DNA of 64,000 bases from Chryseosolibacter histidinae (GTDB lineage: Bacteria > Bacteroidota > Bacteroidia > Cytophagales > Cyclobacteriaceae), in contig NZ_JAHESF010000015.1 of the NCBI RefSeq assembly GCF_018598225.1, forward strand, positions 1 through 64,000. The letters run 5' to 3'. Made by a program: the position numbers and the translations under genes. Below the pieces are notes generated by a model. The model saw nothing but the letters and a program-made list of their open reading frames with translations. It was not told the DNA's origin and ran no database searches. Shown piece after piece: positions 37,083 through 45,614 of this stretch (positions are counted from its first letter, which is position 1; the number at the start of each line of letters is the position of its first letter).

Positions 37083-37997
37083 ATGAAATCCCTTCGCCCA
37101 ATAATTCTTCAGGTTACGATCCTGGTATTTTTTTGCAATGTTACATTCTCTTCGCCCACCCGCTCAGGTTTTTACCTGCCCGACTCGGTAGAGGAGATGA
37201 CGCTCCGGTACAAGGCCGTGAAAGGCCTGATCGTGCTGCCCGTGATCATCAACGACTCGATCAACCTCAACCTCATTCTGGACACAGGCTGCCGTAACCT
37301 CGTGTTGTTCGGCAAGCGTTTTCAGAAATTGCTGCAATTGAACCCTTCGCGCCAGATCCAGTTCTCCGGACTTGGATCCGGGAAACCCGTTCATGGCTTC
37401 CTGTCGCTGCAGAACAAAGTGTCTATCGAGCAGGTGCTGGGTGAAAGTATTCCCGTGGTGGTGGTGCCTGAAAGAAACGTGCTCGGCGTGTATGAGAACG
37501 TTCATGGCGTCATCGGCTACGACATCTTCCTGAAATTCGAGATCGAGCTCAATACACTGGCCAGGACCATCACCTTTCGCCCGGCCATGAAGGCAACGGC
37601 GCCGAGCGGCTATGTGCAGGTTCCTTTGCGCATCGTTGATTCCCGGCCCATCATGAGCTCGAACATCCTGGTAAGAGCCGAAAAAGACAAGTCCTACGAC
37701 CTGATGATCGACACCGGGTCAACACTCGGGCTTTTGCTGAAGACCACCAACATGAAGGATTTTGATCACAGCACCGCGCAACGTGTGATCGGTCTCGGGT
37801 TCAACGGCCCGATCCATGGATACAGAACCACTGCCGATCGCCTGCAGTTAGAAGGTATGCACATGGAAGACCTGCCCACCGGCATCATCGAGTCGCCCTG
37901 GCATAACTATGCGTCTATTGGTATGGAGGTGCTGAAAGAGTATGTGCTGGTGTTGAATTATTGCAAATCATACGCTTGTTTTAGGAAACACACCTAA
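37083..37997 (+). CDS. Retropepsin-like aspartic protease, exported
   Basis: A 304-residue protein with a signal peptide (MKSLRPIILQVTILVFFCNV). It has two pepsin-like half domains, each with an active-site triad: LILDTGCRNLVLFG (about 60-73) and LMIDTGSTLGLLL (about 214-226). Each is followed by a flap-like hydrophobic segment (GVIGYDIFLKFEIELN; SIGMEVLKEYVLVLNY). Two DTG motifs within one chain resemble a monomeric retropepsin of the type found in Bacteroidota. The periplasmic or surface substrate is unknown. The gene stands alone between two repeat elements. Confidence 0.85.
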   Translation: MKSLRPIILQVTILVFFCNVTFSSPTRSGFYLPDSVEEMTLRYKAVKGLIVLPVIINDSINLNLILDTGCRNLVLFGKRFQKLLQLNPSRQIQFSGLGSGKPVHGFLSLQNKVSIEQVLGESIPVVVVPERNVLGVYENVHGVIGYDIFLKFEIELNTLARTITFRPAMKATAPSGYVQVPLRIVDSRPIMSSNILVRAEKDKSYDLMIDTGSTLGLLLKTTNMKDFDHSTAQRVIGLGFNGPIHGYRTTADRLQLEGMHMEDLPTGIIESPWHNYASIGMEVLKEYVLVLNYCKSYACFRKHT

Positions 37998-38018
37998 GTT
38001 TACAAATCGGTTGTGAAT

Positions 38019-38174
38019 GGTTGCCAGTTGCCAGTTTCCGGTTCGATTGGGTTAGTTTAAAGTTTGAGGTTTCAAGTTTCAAGTTGTGAGCGGCTCAAGG
38101 TGTCTTGTTTTAGTAGCGACACAGTAGAAGGCACTCCTCTTTAAACCGGTAACTGGCGACCGGCAACCGGCAAC
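38019..38174. repeat. Intergenic GGTTGCCAGTT / AACCGGTAACTGGC element with TTTCAAGTTT words
   Basis: GGTTGCCAGTTGCCAGTTTC (38019-38038) faces the imperfect complement AACCGGTAACTGGCGACCGG starting at 38144. In the loop lies a second word array, TTTAAAGTTTGAGGTTTCAA (from about 38056), which recurs at 48310 between nuoF and nuoG. The element separates the protease gene from the end of the convergent nuo operon. Confidence 0.75.
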
Positions 38175-38180
38175 TAAAGA

Positions 38181-39620
38181 TCAGCTATTTACATAAGTCT
38201 TAATAACATCCATCATCCATTCGGGATAGACCCCTACCCACAGCAACAAGGCGACCAGCACAGCCATGGTAACACCGCTCACGATGTAGACGGAGGGGTG
38301 CAGCATGTCTGCGGGTTCTTCTTCACCTTCGTGGCGCTCGAACATTACGGCGATGATGCGGATGTAGTAGTACAGGCCGATGGCCGAGTTGAGCGCAAGC
38401 ATAGACACCAGCAGCCATTGGTGATTATTCACACCTGCGGCAACAAGATAGAATTTGCCAACAAAGCCGGCGGTGAGCGGAATGCCTGCCAGTGAAAGAA
38501 GCATGGCCGAAAGAATGGCTGCTGTCAGGGGGCGTCTCCACAACAGGCCCTGATAATCTTCCATCTGTTCAGCGTCGCGGTCGCGGTCCGACAATGTAGC
38601 CAGGATCCCAAACGCGCCTACGGTAGTAATGAAATAGGCAACAAGGTAAAAGCTCACCGCCTCAATACCCATGGCACCACCCGCCAGGAAAGCCACCAGC
38701 AGATAACCGATGTGCGCGATCGAAGAATAAGCCAGGATGCGTTTTACATTGCGCTGGCGCAGGGCCAGAAGATTACCAACCAGCATGGAGGCGATGGCGA
38801 TCACGGTAAAGATGACCACCAGCGAAGTATAACGATACCCATCCACGAGATTGAAGAACCGCACCAGCAGGGCCATCATACCTCCCTTTGAAACCGTGGC
38901 GATGAAAGCGGTGACCGGCGCGGGTGCTCCTTCGTAAACATCGGCAGCCCACATGTGAAAGGGTACGAGGCTGAGCTTGAACCCAACACCTACGATCATC
39001 ATGCCGAAACCGGTGAGCAGCAGCAGTGGCATTTGTGGTGCGGTGGATAAAAACTTGGCGATGCCAGAAAATTCCATGGCGCCCGTAACCGCGTACACCA
39101 GCGCCATGCCGAAGAGGATGAACGCCGATGAAAAGGCCGCCATGATCAGGTACTTGATGCCGGCTTCGTCTGAACGTTCGCGCCTTCTGAGGTAGGCGAT
39201 CATGGCGTACAGTGACACGCTGAGGATCTCGAGCCCGAGGAACAGGGACACAAAATGTTTGCTGATCACGAGTACGGCGGCGCCCAGGGTGGCGAGGATC
39301 AGCAGGATATAGTACTCCTCCTTGCGTTCTTCGCGCTGCTCGAAGTAAGCATACGAGATCATGGTCACCGCCAGCGCCGTTAATAAGATCAGGCCCATGT
39401 TGAAGACGCCGAAGCCGTCGAATATAAAAAGCGGCTCGATGACCCATTTTACTTTCGGATGATACATCACCAGGTAAAAGAAATCCGCTACGAACGACGC
39501 AGCCGTAATGATATAGATGAGCTTGTGGTTGCGCTTCACCGAGATGGAAAACATGATCAGGATCGCTGAGCTCGTGAGCATGAACAGCGGAATAACATTG
39601 AGGAAATCGGTCTTACTCAT
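38181..39620 (-). CDS. nuoN: NADH-quinone oxidoreductase subunit N
   Basis: Antiporter-like proton-pumping membrane subunit of complex I. The 479 residues have about 14 membrane helices with the characteristic lysine/glutamate helices (FLGLEILSVSLYAMIAYLRR, GFKLSLVPFHMWAADVYEGAPAPVTAFIATVSKGG, VKRILAYSSIAHIGYLLVA). It is the last gene of the nuo operon and overlaps nuoM by 8 bases. Confidence 0.96.
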   Translation of the reverse strand: MSKTDFLNVIPLFMLTSSAILIMFSISVKRNHKLIYIITAASFVADFFYLVMYHPKVKWVIEPLFIFDGFGVFNMGLILLTALAVTMISYAYFEQREERKEEYYILLILATLGAAVLVISKHFVSLFLGLEILSVSLYAMIAYLRRRERSDEAGIKYLIMAAFSSAFILFGMALVYAVTGAMEFSGIAKFLSTAPQMPLLLLTGFGMMIVGVGFKLSLVPFHMWAADVYEGAPAPVTAFIATVSKGGMMALLVRFFNLVDGYRYTSLVVIFTVIAIASMLVGNLLALRQRNVKRILAYSSIAHIGYLLVAFLAGGAMGIEAVSFYLVAYFITTVGAFGILATLSDRDRDAEQMEDYQGLLWRRPLTAAILSAMLLSLAGIPLTAGFVGKFYLVAAGVNNHQWLLVSMLALNSAIGLYYYIRIIAVMFERHEGEEEPADMLHPSVYIVSGVTMAVLVALLLWVGVYPEWMMDVIKTYVNS

Positions 39621-41154
39621 GGATGCCTCCTTTCGCGCTTAATATTGGTTTCTCTGTCGCTGGAGGTGAAGCATTGCGAACATGCGCCTGTTCCAGCACG
39701 CCGGTTAATGTTTGTTTGGCAGTGTCGATCACGGGTTGCGGAAATACACCCAGCCAGATGATGACAATGACCATGGGAAGGAAAATAAGTTTCTCACGTC
39801 GCGACAGATCAGTAAGACCATGAGTTTCTGCTATGCCGCCGTAAAAGATCTTTTGCATGATGCGCAGTGAGTAGGCCGTGGCACCCACCAGTCCGATGGC
39901 AGCCAGCACTGTAAGCACGCGGCTTGCATGCCATGACCCGATCAGTGTAAGGAACTCCGCTACGAAGTTTCCGAGTCCCGGCAATCCCAACGATGCCATG
40001 GCAAAGATGAGCGCGATCACCGCCATGTAAGGCATCTTTGCCCAAAACCCGCCCATCCTTAATATGTCGCGCGTGTGGATCCTTTCGTAGAGTGTGCCTG
40101 CCAGGATGAACAATGCGCCGGTGCTGACGCCGTGTGTGATCATCTGCATCACCACACCCTGCCACGCCAGTGCGTTGAAAGCAAAAACGCCCAGCATCAC
40201 AAAGCCCATGTGACTCACGCTGGTGTAAGCCACGAGGCGTTTGAAATCAGTTTGAGAGAAGGCGAGCACGGCGCCATATAAAATGCCGATCACACCAAAC
40301 AGCATGGCCCAGGGTGCGATCTCTGCTGCCGAATGCGGAAACAGTGGTACTACAAACCTGATGAGACCATAAGCGCCCGTCTTCAGCAGCAGTCCTGCCA
40401 GGATCAGGCTGCCCGCGGTAGGAGCCTGTGAGTGTGCGTCGGGCAACCACGTGTGAAAAGGCACCACAGGAAGTTTTACAATGAAGGCCGCCAGGAAACC
40501 CAGCATGAGTAAACGTGATGCTTCGAGTGTGAGCGCTGTACCCAGCAGATCAAAGTAGCTGAAGGTATAGTTGCCGGTATTGCTGCCATGGATGAAGTAT
40601 AATCCCAGGATCGCCAGCAGCATGAGCAACCCGCTGGCCTGTGTGAAAATGAAAAATTTGTAAGCTGCGTAGGTCTTGTTCTCATGACCCCAAATGCCGA
40701 TGAGGAAATACATGGGGATGAGCATTACTTCCCAGAAGAAGTAAAACAGGAAAAGATCCATCGTGAGAAACACACCGGTGATGCCGGCCAAAACCCACAG
40801 CAGGTTGAAATAATAAAATCCACAGCGGTATTGGATCTCGTTCCAGGAAGTGAGCACGGCGAGCAATCCCAGAAAGAAGGTGAGTAACAGCAGCAGCAGG
40901 CTGAGGCCGTCAAGCGCCAGGTTAAAACTTACGCCGAAGCTGGGGATCCATTGCGCCGTAAAAGTGCTGATCCACGACGAGCCTGCAACCGTGACCTGAC
41001 CTGGAGACTGGATCCATAACACCGTTGCCAGTACAAAGTTGATCAGCGTTGCTGCCAGCGAGACCCACCGTGAGAGTCCTGCCTGCCACTGCTCCGCGAT
41101 CCAGGCGAGAATGCCACCGCCCATCAGGATTATGATAAACCAAATTAAGATCAT
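39613..41154 (-). CDS. nuoM: NADH-quinone oxidoreductase subunit M
   Basis: Antiporter-like proton-pumping subunit of complex I with 513 residues and about 14 membrane helices. Key helices are visible in FYFFWEVMLIPMYFLIGIWG, VVPFHTWLPDAHSQAPTAGS and TDFKRLVAYTSVSHMGFVML. Length agrees with other NuoM proteins. It is followed by nuoN with an 8-bp overlap and preceded by the 113-bp spacer holding the GGTAATCGG repeat. Confidence 0.96.
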   Translation of the reverse strand: MILIWFIIILMGGGILAWIAEQWQAGLSRWVSLAATLINFVLATVLWIQSPGQVTVAGSSWISTFTAQWIPSFGVSFNLALDGLSLLLLLLTFFLGLLAVLTSWNEIQYRCGFYYFNLLWVLAGITGVFLTMDLFLFYFFWEVMLIPMYFLIGIWGHENKTYAAYKFFIFTQASGLLMLLAILGLYFIHGSNTGNYTFSYFDLLGTALTLEASRLLMLGFLAAFIVKLPVVPFHTWLPDAHSQAPTAGSLILAGLLLKTGAYGLIRFVVPLFPHSAAEIAPWAMLFGVIGILYGAVLAFSQTDFKRLVAYTSVSHMGFVMLGVFAFNALAWQGVVMQMITHGVSTGALFILAGTLYERIHTRDILRMGGFWAKMPYMAVIALIFAMASLGLPGLGNFVAEFLTLIGSWHASRVLTVLAAIGLVGATAYSLRIMQKIFYGGIAETHGLTDLSRREKLIFLPMVIVIIWLGVFPQPVIDTAKQTLTGVLEQAHVRNASPPATEKPILSAKGGIHE

Positions 41155-41183
41155 TCGTTCATGAATTAGATAACTGTTATTGC

Positions 41184-41264
41184 GTAATCAGTATTCGGTA
41201 ATCGGTATTCGGTGATCAGTGATTGGGGCAATGACCGATTACTGATTACCACTTACCGATTACC
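41184..41264. repeat. Palindromic word element (GTAATCAGT/CGGTAATCGG) in the nuoL-nuoM spacer
   Basis: The left side (41184-41226) repeats GTAATCAG, CGGTAATCGG and CGGTGATCAGTGATTGG. The right side (41235-41264), beginning CCGATTACTGATTACCAC, is its imperfect complement. It fills most of the 113-bp spacer. Related GATTACCG words recur between nuoF and nuoG. Confidence 0.75.
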
Positions 41265-41267
41265 ATT

Positions 41268-43151
41268 TTAAGTAAGGATAAGCCCGATCGATAAAACGAA
41301 GATCGCGCCGATCACAATGCCCATGATATACCATCGCATCACGCCGTTTTGGGTCTGCGCAAATACGTTGTGAACGCGGTTGAGACCGGATACAATACCT
41401 TCATAAATTCTGTCCACTGCGTCATCTTTATTCCGGGTGGATAAATAGACGAACGGTTTTACGAATAGGGTATCATACAGTGCATCGAAGCCCCAGCCGG
41501 AGAACCAGAACCGGTTCGTCACGATCATCGAGCTTTTGAGCTCCCGGCGGAGGTCGGGACGTTTCATGTAAAAGTAGTACGCTACATAAATACCCGCCAG
41601 GCAGAGCGTTGCGGCAGTGAGCTGGATGATCCATTCTCCACTTTCAGCACCTGGCCTCATCTCAACAGCCGGAAGCACCGGTTTCACAAAACCTGAGAAC
41701 AGCTCCACATGGCCAAGCGTATGCGGTAGTTCGATAAAGCCGCCGACCAACGAAAGCACTGCCAGCACGATCAGCGGAATGGTGATCAGCTTGCCGGCGT
41801 GATGCCCGACATGCGTTTTCTCTTCGCCAAAAAAAGTAAGGAACACCATGCGGAAGGTGTAGATAGATGTGACGAACGCGCCGATCAGCGCCGCCAGGAA
41901 GAACCAGAGATTTCCTTTTTCACCGGCCCATGCCAGCCACAGGATCTGGTCTTTGCTGTAGAACCCTGCGGTGACAAATGGAAGTGCGGCCAGCGATGCC
42001 GATCCGATCAGGAAAGTCCAGTAGATCACCGGGAGCCTGTTCTTCAATCCGCCCATTTTAAACATATCGTGCTCGTGATGCAGCACCAGGATCACCGCGC
42101 CGGCCCCGAGGAAGAGCAAAGCTTTGAAGAACGCGTGGATCATAAAATGGAAGATGGCCGATGACCACGCGCCTACGCCCAGCGCCAGGAACATGTACCC
42201 GATCTGGCTGATGGTAGAGTATGCCAGCACCCGTTTCAGGTCGAATTGCGTGAGGGCGCTGAAGCCGGCGATGAGCAGCGTAACGGCCCCGATGATACCG
42301 ACCCACTGCTGGGCTACGGGCGCCAGCTCGAAGATCACATGTGTGCGGGCGATCAGGTAAACACCTGCTGTCACCATGGTGGCAGCGTGGATCAACGCGC
42401 TTACGGGCGAAGGACCGGCCATGGCATCAGGAAGCCACGTCTGCAACGGAAGCTGGGCCGACTTGCCCACCGCCCCACCGAGCAGCAGAAGCGCGATGGC
42501 GGTTGCTGTTTCAGAACCTATGGTCCAGGTCTGCGGCGCCTGCGTGAGGATGTTCTGGATGTTCAGCGTGCCGAAATGCTGGAAGAGCATGAAAAGGCCA
42601 ATAGCCATGGCGGTGTCTCCCACGCGGGTGATGATGAAAGCCTTGCGCGCGGCATAACCGTTCTTTTCTTCCTGGTACCAGAAACCTATCAGGAGGTAGC
42701 TGCACAATCCTACGCCCTCCCAGCCAAGGTACATCAGCACAAGGTTGTCTGCCAGCACCAGAATGAGCATGGAGCACACGAAGAGATTGAGGTATGCAAA
42801 GAAGCGGGAGAAGCCCTCATCGTCATGCATGAATTCGATGGAATAGAGATGGATGAGGAATCCCACGAAAGTGATCACAAAAATAAACACCATCGACAGC
42901 GCGTCGAGGTGAAAGGCGAAGGTAGGTTTGAAGCCGTCAACGTTGATCCACGTCCACAACGTCTGGTGAAACGTATGCGCAGGATCAGCGATAAAGCCGA
43001 AGCCGATGATGAGGGTGATCAATGCGGCCAGCCCCACGCTGCCGGCACCTACCAGGGCTGACAGGTTGCGTGAGAGCTTCCCGGCCGTGACGATGAGGAT
43101 GACGGCCCCTGCTAAAGGCAACGCGGGAATAAGCCATAACAATGCTTCCAT
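41268..43151 (-). CDS. nuoL: NADH-quinone oxidoreductase subunit L
   Basis: Largest antiporter-like proton-pumping subunit of complex I, 627 residues, with some 16 membrane helices and the long lateral helix. Characteristic segments are FFAYLNLFVCSMLILVLADN, YLGWEGVGLCSYLLIGFWYQ, KSAQLPLQTWLPDAMAGPSPVSALIHAATMVTAGVYL, and FDLKRVLAYSTISQIGYMFL. The C-terminal part is shorter and more charged. Typical length for NuoL. It is in the nuo operon between nuoK and nuoM. Confidence 0.96.
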   Translation of the reverse strand: MEALLWLIPALPLAGAVILIVTAGKLSRNLSALVGAGSVGLAALITLIIGFGFIADPAHTFHQTLWTWINVDGFKPTFAFHLDALSMVFIFVITFVGFLIHLYSIEFMHDDEGFSRFFAYLNLFVCSMLILVLADNLVLMYLGWEGVGLCSYLLIGFWYQEEKNGYAARKAFIITRVGDTAMAIGLFMLFQHFGTLNIQNILTQAPQTWTIGSETATAIALLLLGGAVGKSAQLPLQTWLPDAMAGPSPVSALIHAATMVTAGVYLIARTHVIFELAPVAQQWVGIIGAVTLLIAGFSALTQFDLKRVLAYSTISQIGYMFLALGVGAWSSAIFHFMIHAFFKALLFLGAGAVILVLHHEHDMFKMGGLKNRLPVIYWTFLIGSASLAALPFVTAGFYSKDQILWLAWAGEKGNLWFFLAALIGAFVTSIYTFRMVFLTFFGEEKTHVGHHAGKLITIPLIVLAVLSLVGGFIELPHTLGHVELFSGFVKPVLPAVEMRPGAESGEWIIQLTAATLCLAGIYVAYYFYMKRPDLRRELKSSMIVTNRFWFSGWGFDALYDTLFVKPFVYLSTRNKDDAVDRIYEGIVSGLNRVHNVFAQTQNGVMRWYIMGIVIGAIFVLSIGLILT

Positions 43152-43164
43152 AGATTATCTTTTA

Positions 43165-43197
43165 AAGGATGACATCCTTTTGAAGGATGTCATCCTT
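43165..43197. repeat. Perfect hairpin (AAGGATGACATCCTT word) in the nuoK-nuoL spacer
   Basis: AAGGATGACATCCTT (43165-43179) and AAGGATGTCATCCTT (43183-43197) are exact complements with a 3-base loop. Each arm is itself nearly palindromic, so cruciform and dumbbell forms are possible. It fills 33 of the 51 bp between the two genes and lacks a T run, so a terminator role is unlikely inside the operon. Confidence 0.85.
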
Positions 43198-43202
43198 GGT
43201 TG

Positions 43203-43511
43203 TTATCCCTTCATTTTGTTTGCAGCATCACCGTCAAGTGTTTTCAGCTGGTGGTAAAGCTGCAGGATCAGGGCAAGCCCCACCGAAACTTCAGCGGCAG
43301 CCATGGTCAGGATGAAAATGAACATTACCTGGCCATCGGGTTGTGCCCACCTGGCGCCGGCCACGATAAAGGCGAGCCCGGCAGCGTTGAGCATGATCTC
43401 CACGGAGATCAGCATAAAAATGATGTTTCGCCTGATCATCACGCTGATGAGGCCTAACATAAAGAGGATCCCTGCCAGGATTAGTCCTGCTTCTACAGAT
43501 ATCGTGTTCAT
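43203..43511 (-). CDS. nuoK: NADH-quinone oxidoreductase subunit K
   Basis: Small membrane subunit of complex I, 102 residues with three membrane helices. Conserved glutamates lie in [17 protein letters not shown] and [17 protein letters not shown]. The ATG at 43511 is chosen; an upstream in-frame extension would run into nuoJ. It overlaps nuoJ by 4 bases (ATGA). Confidence 0.95.
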   Translation of the reverse strand: MNTISVEAGLILAGILFMLGLISVMIRRNIIFMLISVEIMLNAAGLAFIVAGARWAQPDGQVMFIFILTMAAAEVSVGLALILQLYHQLKTLDGDAANKMKG

Positions 43512-44035
43512 TCTTCTATCTTTTCTAGGAACCTGTGTACGATCTTTTTCTTTTGCCTGCCCAGGTGATAAGCGCCCACAATGCCTGACATCAGCAGGAT
43601 GCCGCACAGCTCAACACCGATCACGTAAGGGCCATAGAGTGAAACACCCACTGCGGTAGCATCGATCACGGGCTGATTGACGCTTGTTGTTTCGCCCGAA
43701 GTAATGATATAGACGATCTCCGCCAGCAAGACCACAGACAAGAGTGCGGGACCGACGTAGACCTCTTTTGTAAGCCACGTTTTCTCCTGCGTGACAGTCT
43801 CTTCGCGCAGGTTGAGCATCATGATCACAAAGATGATGAGCACCACAATGGCGCCTGCGTAAATGATTATTTCAAGCGCTGCTATAAAGGGCGCACCCAG
43901 AACAAAGATCACCACGGCAATGGCCAAAAAGGAAACGATCAGGTACAGGAGCGCGTGCACCATGTTGTAGCGCGTGATCACCATGATCGTTGCCAGCACG
44001 GCTACTGCCGAAGCGATGTAGAACGTAGCTTCCAT
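43508..44035 (-). CDS. nuoJ: NADH-quinone oxidoreductase subunit J
   Basis: Membrane subunit of complex I, 175 residues with five membrane helices. The conserved region [29 protein letters not shown] is present (about 44-72). The charged C-terminal tail [17 protein letters not shown] is cytoplasmic. Its start is one base from the nuoI stop codon. Confidence 0.95.
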   Translation of the reverse strand: MEATFYIASAVAVLATIMVITRYNMVHALLYLIVSFLAIAVVIFVLGAPFIAALEIIIYAGAIVVLIIFVIMMLNLREETVTQEKTWLTKEVYVGPALLSVVLLAEIVYIITSGETTSVNQPVIDATAVGVSLYGPYVIGVELCGILLMSGIVGAYHLGRQKKKIVHRFLEKIEE

Positions 44036-44036
44036 A

Positions 44037-44552
44037 TCAGGGTAATAAACTTTTTACATCCACCGGAGGGCTTTCGTGCTCCGCTTCCCCTTTGTCTTTT
44101 CCACCAATGGCCAGTCCCGCCACTTTATAATAATTGTAGCCGGGATATTTTCCCTGCCCGTCTATGAGCAGGTCTTTCTTCTCATACACGAGATTCTGCC
44201 GATTATATTCGCCCATTTCGAAATCCGGTATCAGCTGGATTGCATACGTGGGACACGCTTCTTCACAATAGCCACAGAAAATGCAACGCGAAAAATTGAT
44301 GCGGAAGAACTCGGGATATCTTCTTCCGTGTTCGTCTTCGGTTGCCTGGAGCGAGATGCAGTCCACAGGACAGGCTGCTGCGCACAGGTAACAACCCACG
44401 CAACGCTCTCCCATATCCGGATCACGGGTGAGCACGATCCGTCCTCGCCAACGCGTGGTGAGCTTCACTTTCTCTTCGGGATACTGGATGGTCTCACGTT
44501 TGTGGAACATGTGCAGGAACGTGAGCCACATGCTTTGAATAATACTGAACAT
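44037..44552 (-). CDS. nuoI: NADH-quinone oxidoreductase subunit I (two [4Fe-4S] clusters)
   Basis: Electron-transferring peripheral subunit of complex I. From the ATG at 44552 it has 171 residues, beginning [20 protein letters not shown]. Two cluster motifs are complete: [15 protein letters not shown] and [13 protein letters not shown] longer frame starting at 44627 is rejected because its first 25 codons are read from the CCATGGTC repeat. The C-terminal tail after [12 protein letters not shown] is long and acidic. Confidence 0.95.
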   Translation of the reverse strand: MFSIIQSMWLTFLHMFHKRETIQYPEEKVKLTTRWRGRIVLTRDPDMGERCVGCYLCAAACPVDCISLQATEDEHGRRYPEFFRINFSRCIFCGYCEEACPTYAIQLIPDFEMGEYNRQNLVYEKKDLLIDGQGKYPGYNYYKVAGLAIGGKDKGEAEHESPPVDVKSLLP

Positions 44553-44567
44553 ATTTGTTTCTGTTAT

Positions 44568-44652
44568 GTCCATGGTCAATAGTCTATTGTCCATGGCCGT
44601 GACTGCGTTTATTGCCTGTACTGCCATGGACCATGGACCATCGACTATGGAC
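44568..44652. repeat. Palindromic CCATGGTC word element in the nuoH-nuoI spacer
   Basis: The left side (44568-44597, GTCCATGGTCAATAGTCTAT onward) and right side (44623-44652, GCCATGGACCATGGACCATC onward) are imperfect inverted repeats built of the word TCCATGGTCCATGG. The right arm includes the last bases of nuoH, so the repeat lies against the coding end. Confidence 0.75.
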
Positions 44653-45610
44653 TGTTTTCATTGAACAATACAATAGCCGCGGTGATCATCAGGTTAATGA
44701 TGGTGACCGGCAGCAGGATCTTCCAGCCGAAATCCATCAGCTGATCGTACCGCGGCCGCGGCAGTGAAGCGCGGAGCAGTATGAACAGGATGATGAATAC
44801 GAATGTCTTGAGAATGAACCACACCACTGGCGGCAAAAAAGCGGGGCCGAGCCATCCGCCAAAGTACAGACACACCGTGATGCTGGAGATCAGGATGATG
44901 CCGATGTACTCACCGACGAAGAACATTCCGAACTTCATACCCGAATATTCGGAGTGAAAACCTGCGATGATCTCACTTTCCGATTCCGGAATATCGAATG
45001 GGAGCCGGTGCGTTTCGGCGATGCCCGCGATGAGGAACGTTACAAAACCTACAAACTGCGGAACAACGAACCACAGATCCTGTTGGGCGTTCACAATGGT
45101 CTGCAGGCTGAATGATCCGGTCAGCAGCACAACGCCCATCATGGAAAGGCCCATGAATACTTCGTACGAGATCATCTGCGCGGCACCACGCATGGCACCC
45201 AGCAGCGCATATTTGTTGTTCGATGCCCAACCTCCGAGAATAATGCTGTAAGCGCCCATAGACGATGTGGCCAGGAAGAAGAGGATGCCGATGTTGAGGT
45301 CAGACACAATGAAGCCCGGCGCAAAAGGGATCACCACAAAACCGAGCAGGGCCGTGATCACAACAATCGCCGGCGCAACGATGAACACTTTCTTATCGGC
45401 AAAAGGAGGAGTCCAGTCCTCCTTGAAGAAAAGTTTGAGTGTGTCTGCCAGGACTACGAGCACTCCGAACGGACCGGCCCTGTTCGGACCATAGCGATCC
45501 TGCCACAGCGCGAGAAGCCTGCGTTCGAGCCAGATCAATCCCGGTGCTACAAGCATGACACCACCGAGAACACCGGCCACGATCAGCATTGGATGTATAG
45601 GCGCTTCCAT
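44645..45610 (-). CDS. nuoH: NADH-quinone oxidoreductase subunit H
   Basis: Membrane subunit that forms the quinone-binding chamber of complex I. The 321 residues from the ATG at 45610 ([20 protein letters not shown]) have eight membrane helices. Diagnostic segments are [33 protein letters not shown] and [31 protein letters not shown] longer frame upstream would overlap nuoG and is rejected. It starts 4 bases after nuoG. Confidence 0.96.
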   Translation of the reverse strand: MEAPIHPMLIVAGVLGGVMLVAPGLIWLERRLLALWQDRYGPNRAGPFGVLVVLADTLKLFFKEDWTPPFADKKVFIVAPAIVVITALLGFVVIPFAPGFIVSDLNIGILFFLATSSMGAYSIILGGWASNNKYALLGAMRGAAQMISYEVFMGLSMMGVVLLTGSFSLQTIVNAQQDLWFVVPQFVGFVTFLIAGIAETHRLPFDIPESESEIIAGFHSEYSGMKFGMFFVGEYIGIILISSITVCLYFGGWLGPAFLPPVVWFILKTFVFIILFILLRASLPRPRYDQLMDFGWKILLPVTIINLMITAAIVLFNENSP

Positions 45611-45614
45611 AAAT

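Noticed and set aside
42246-43061. 271-codon plus-strand frame opposite nuoL
   Set aside because: Composition is dominated by His, Gln, Glu and Arg, typical for the complement of membrane-protein codons.
43165-43197. Perfect hairpin taken as a rho-independent terminator inside nuo
   Set aside because: It is followed by no T run, lies within a conserved operon, and belongs to the same class as the other spacer elements.
44553-44627. 25-codon N-terminal extension of nuoI
   Set aside because: The codons are read from the CCATGGTC repeat element, so they are not an ancestral part of the gene.
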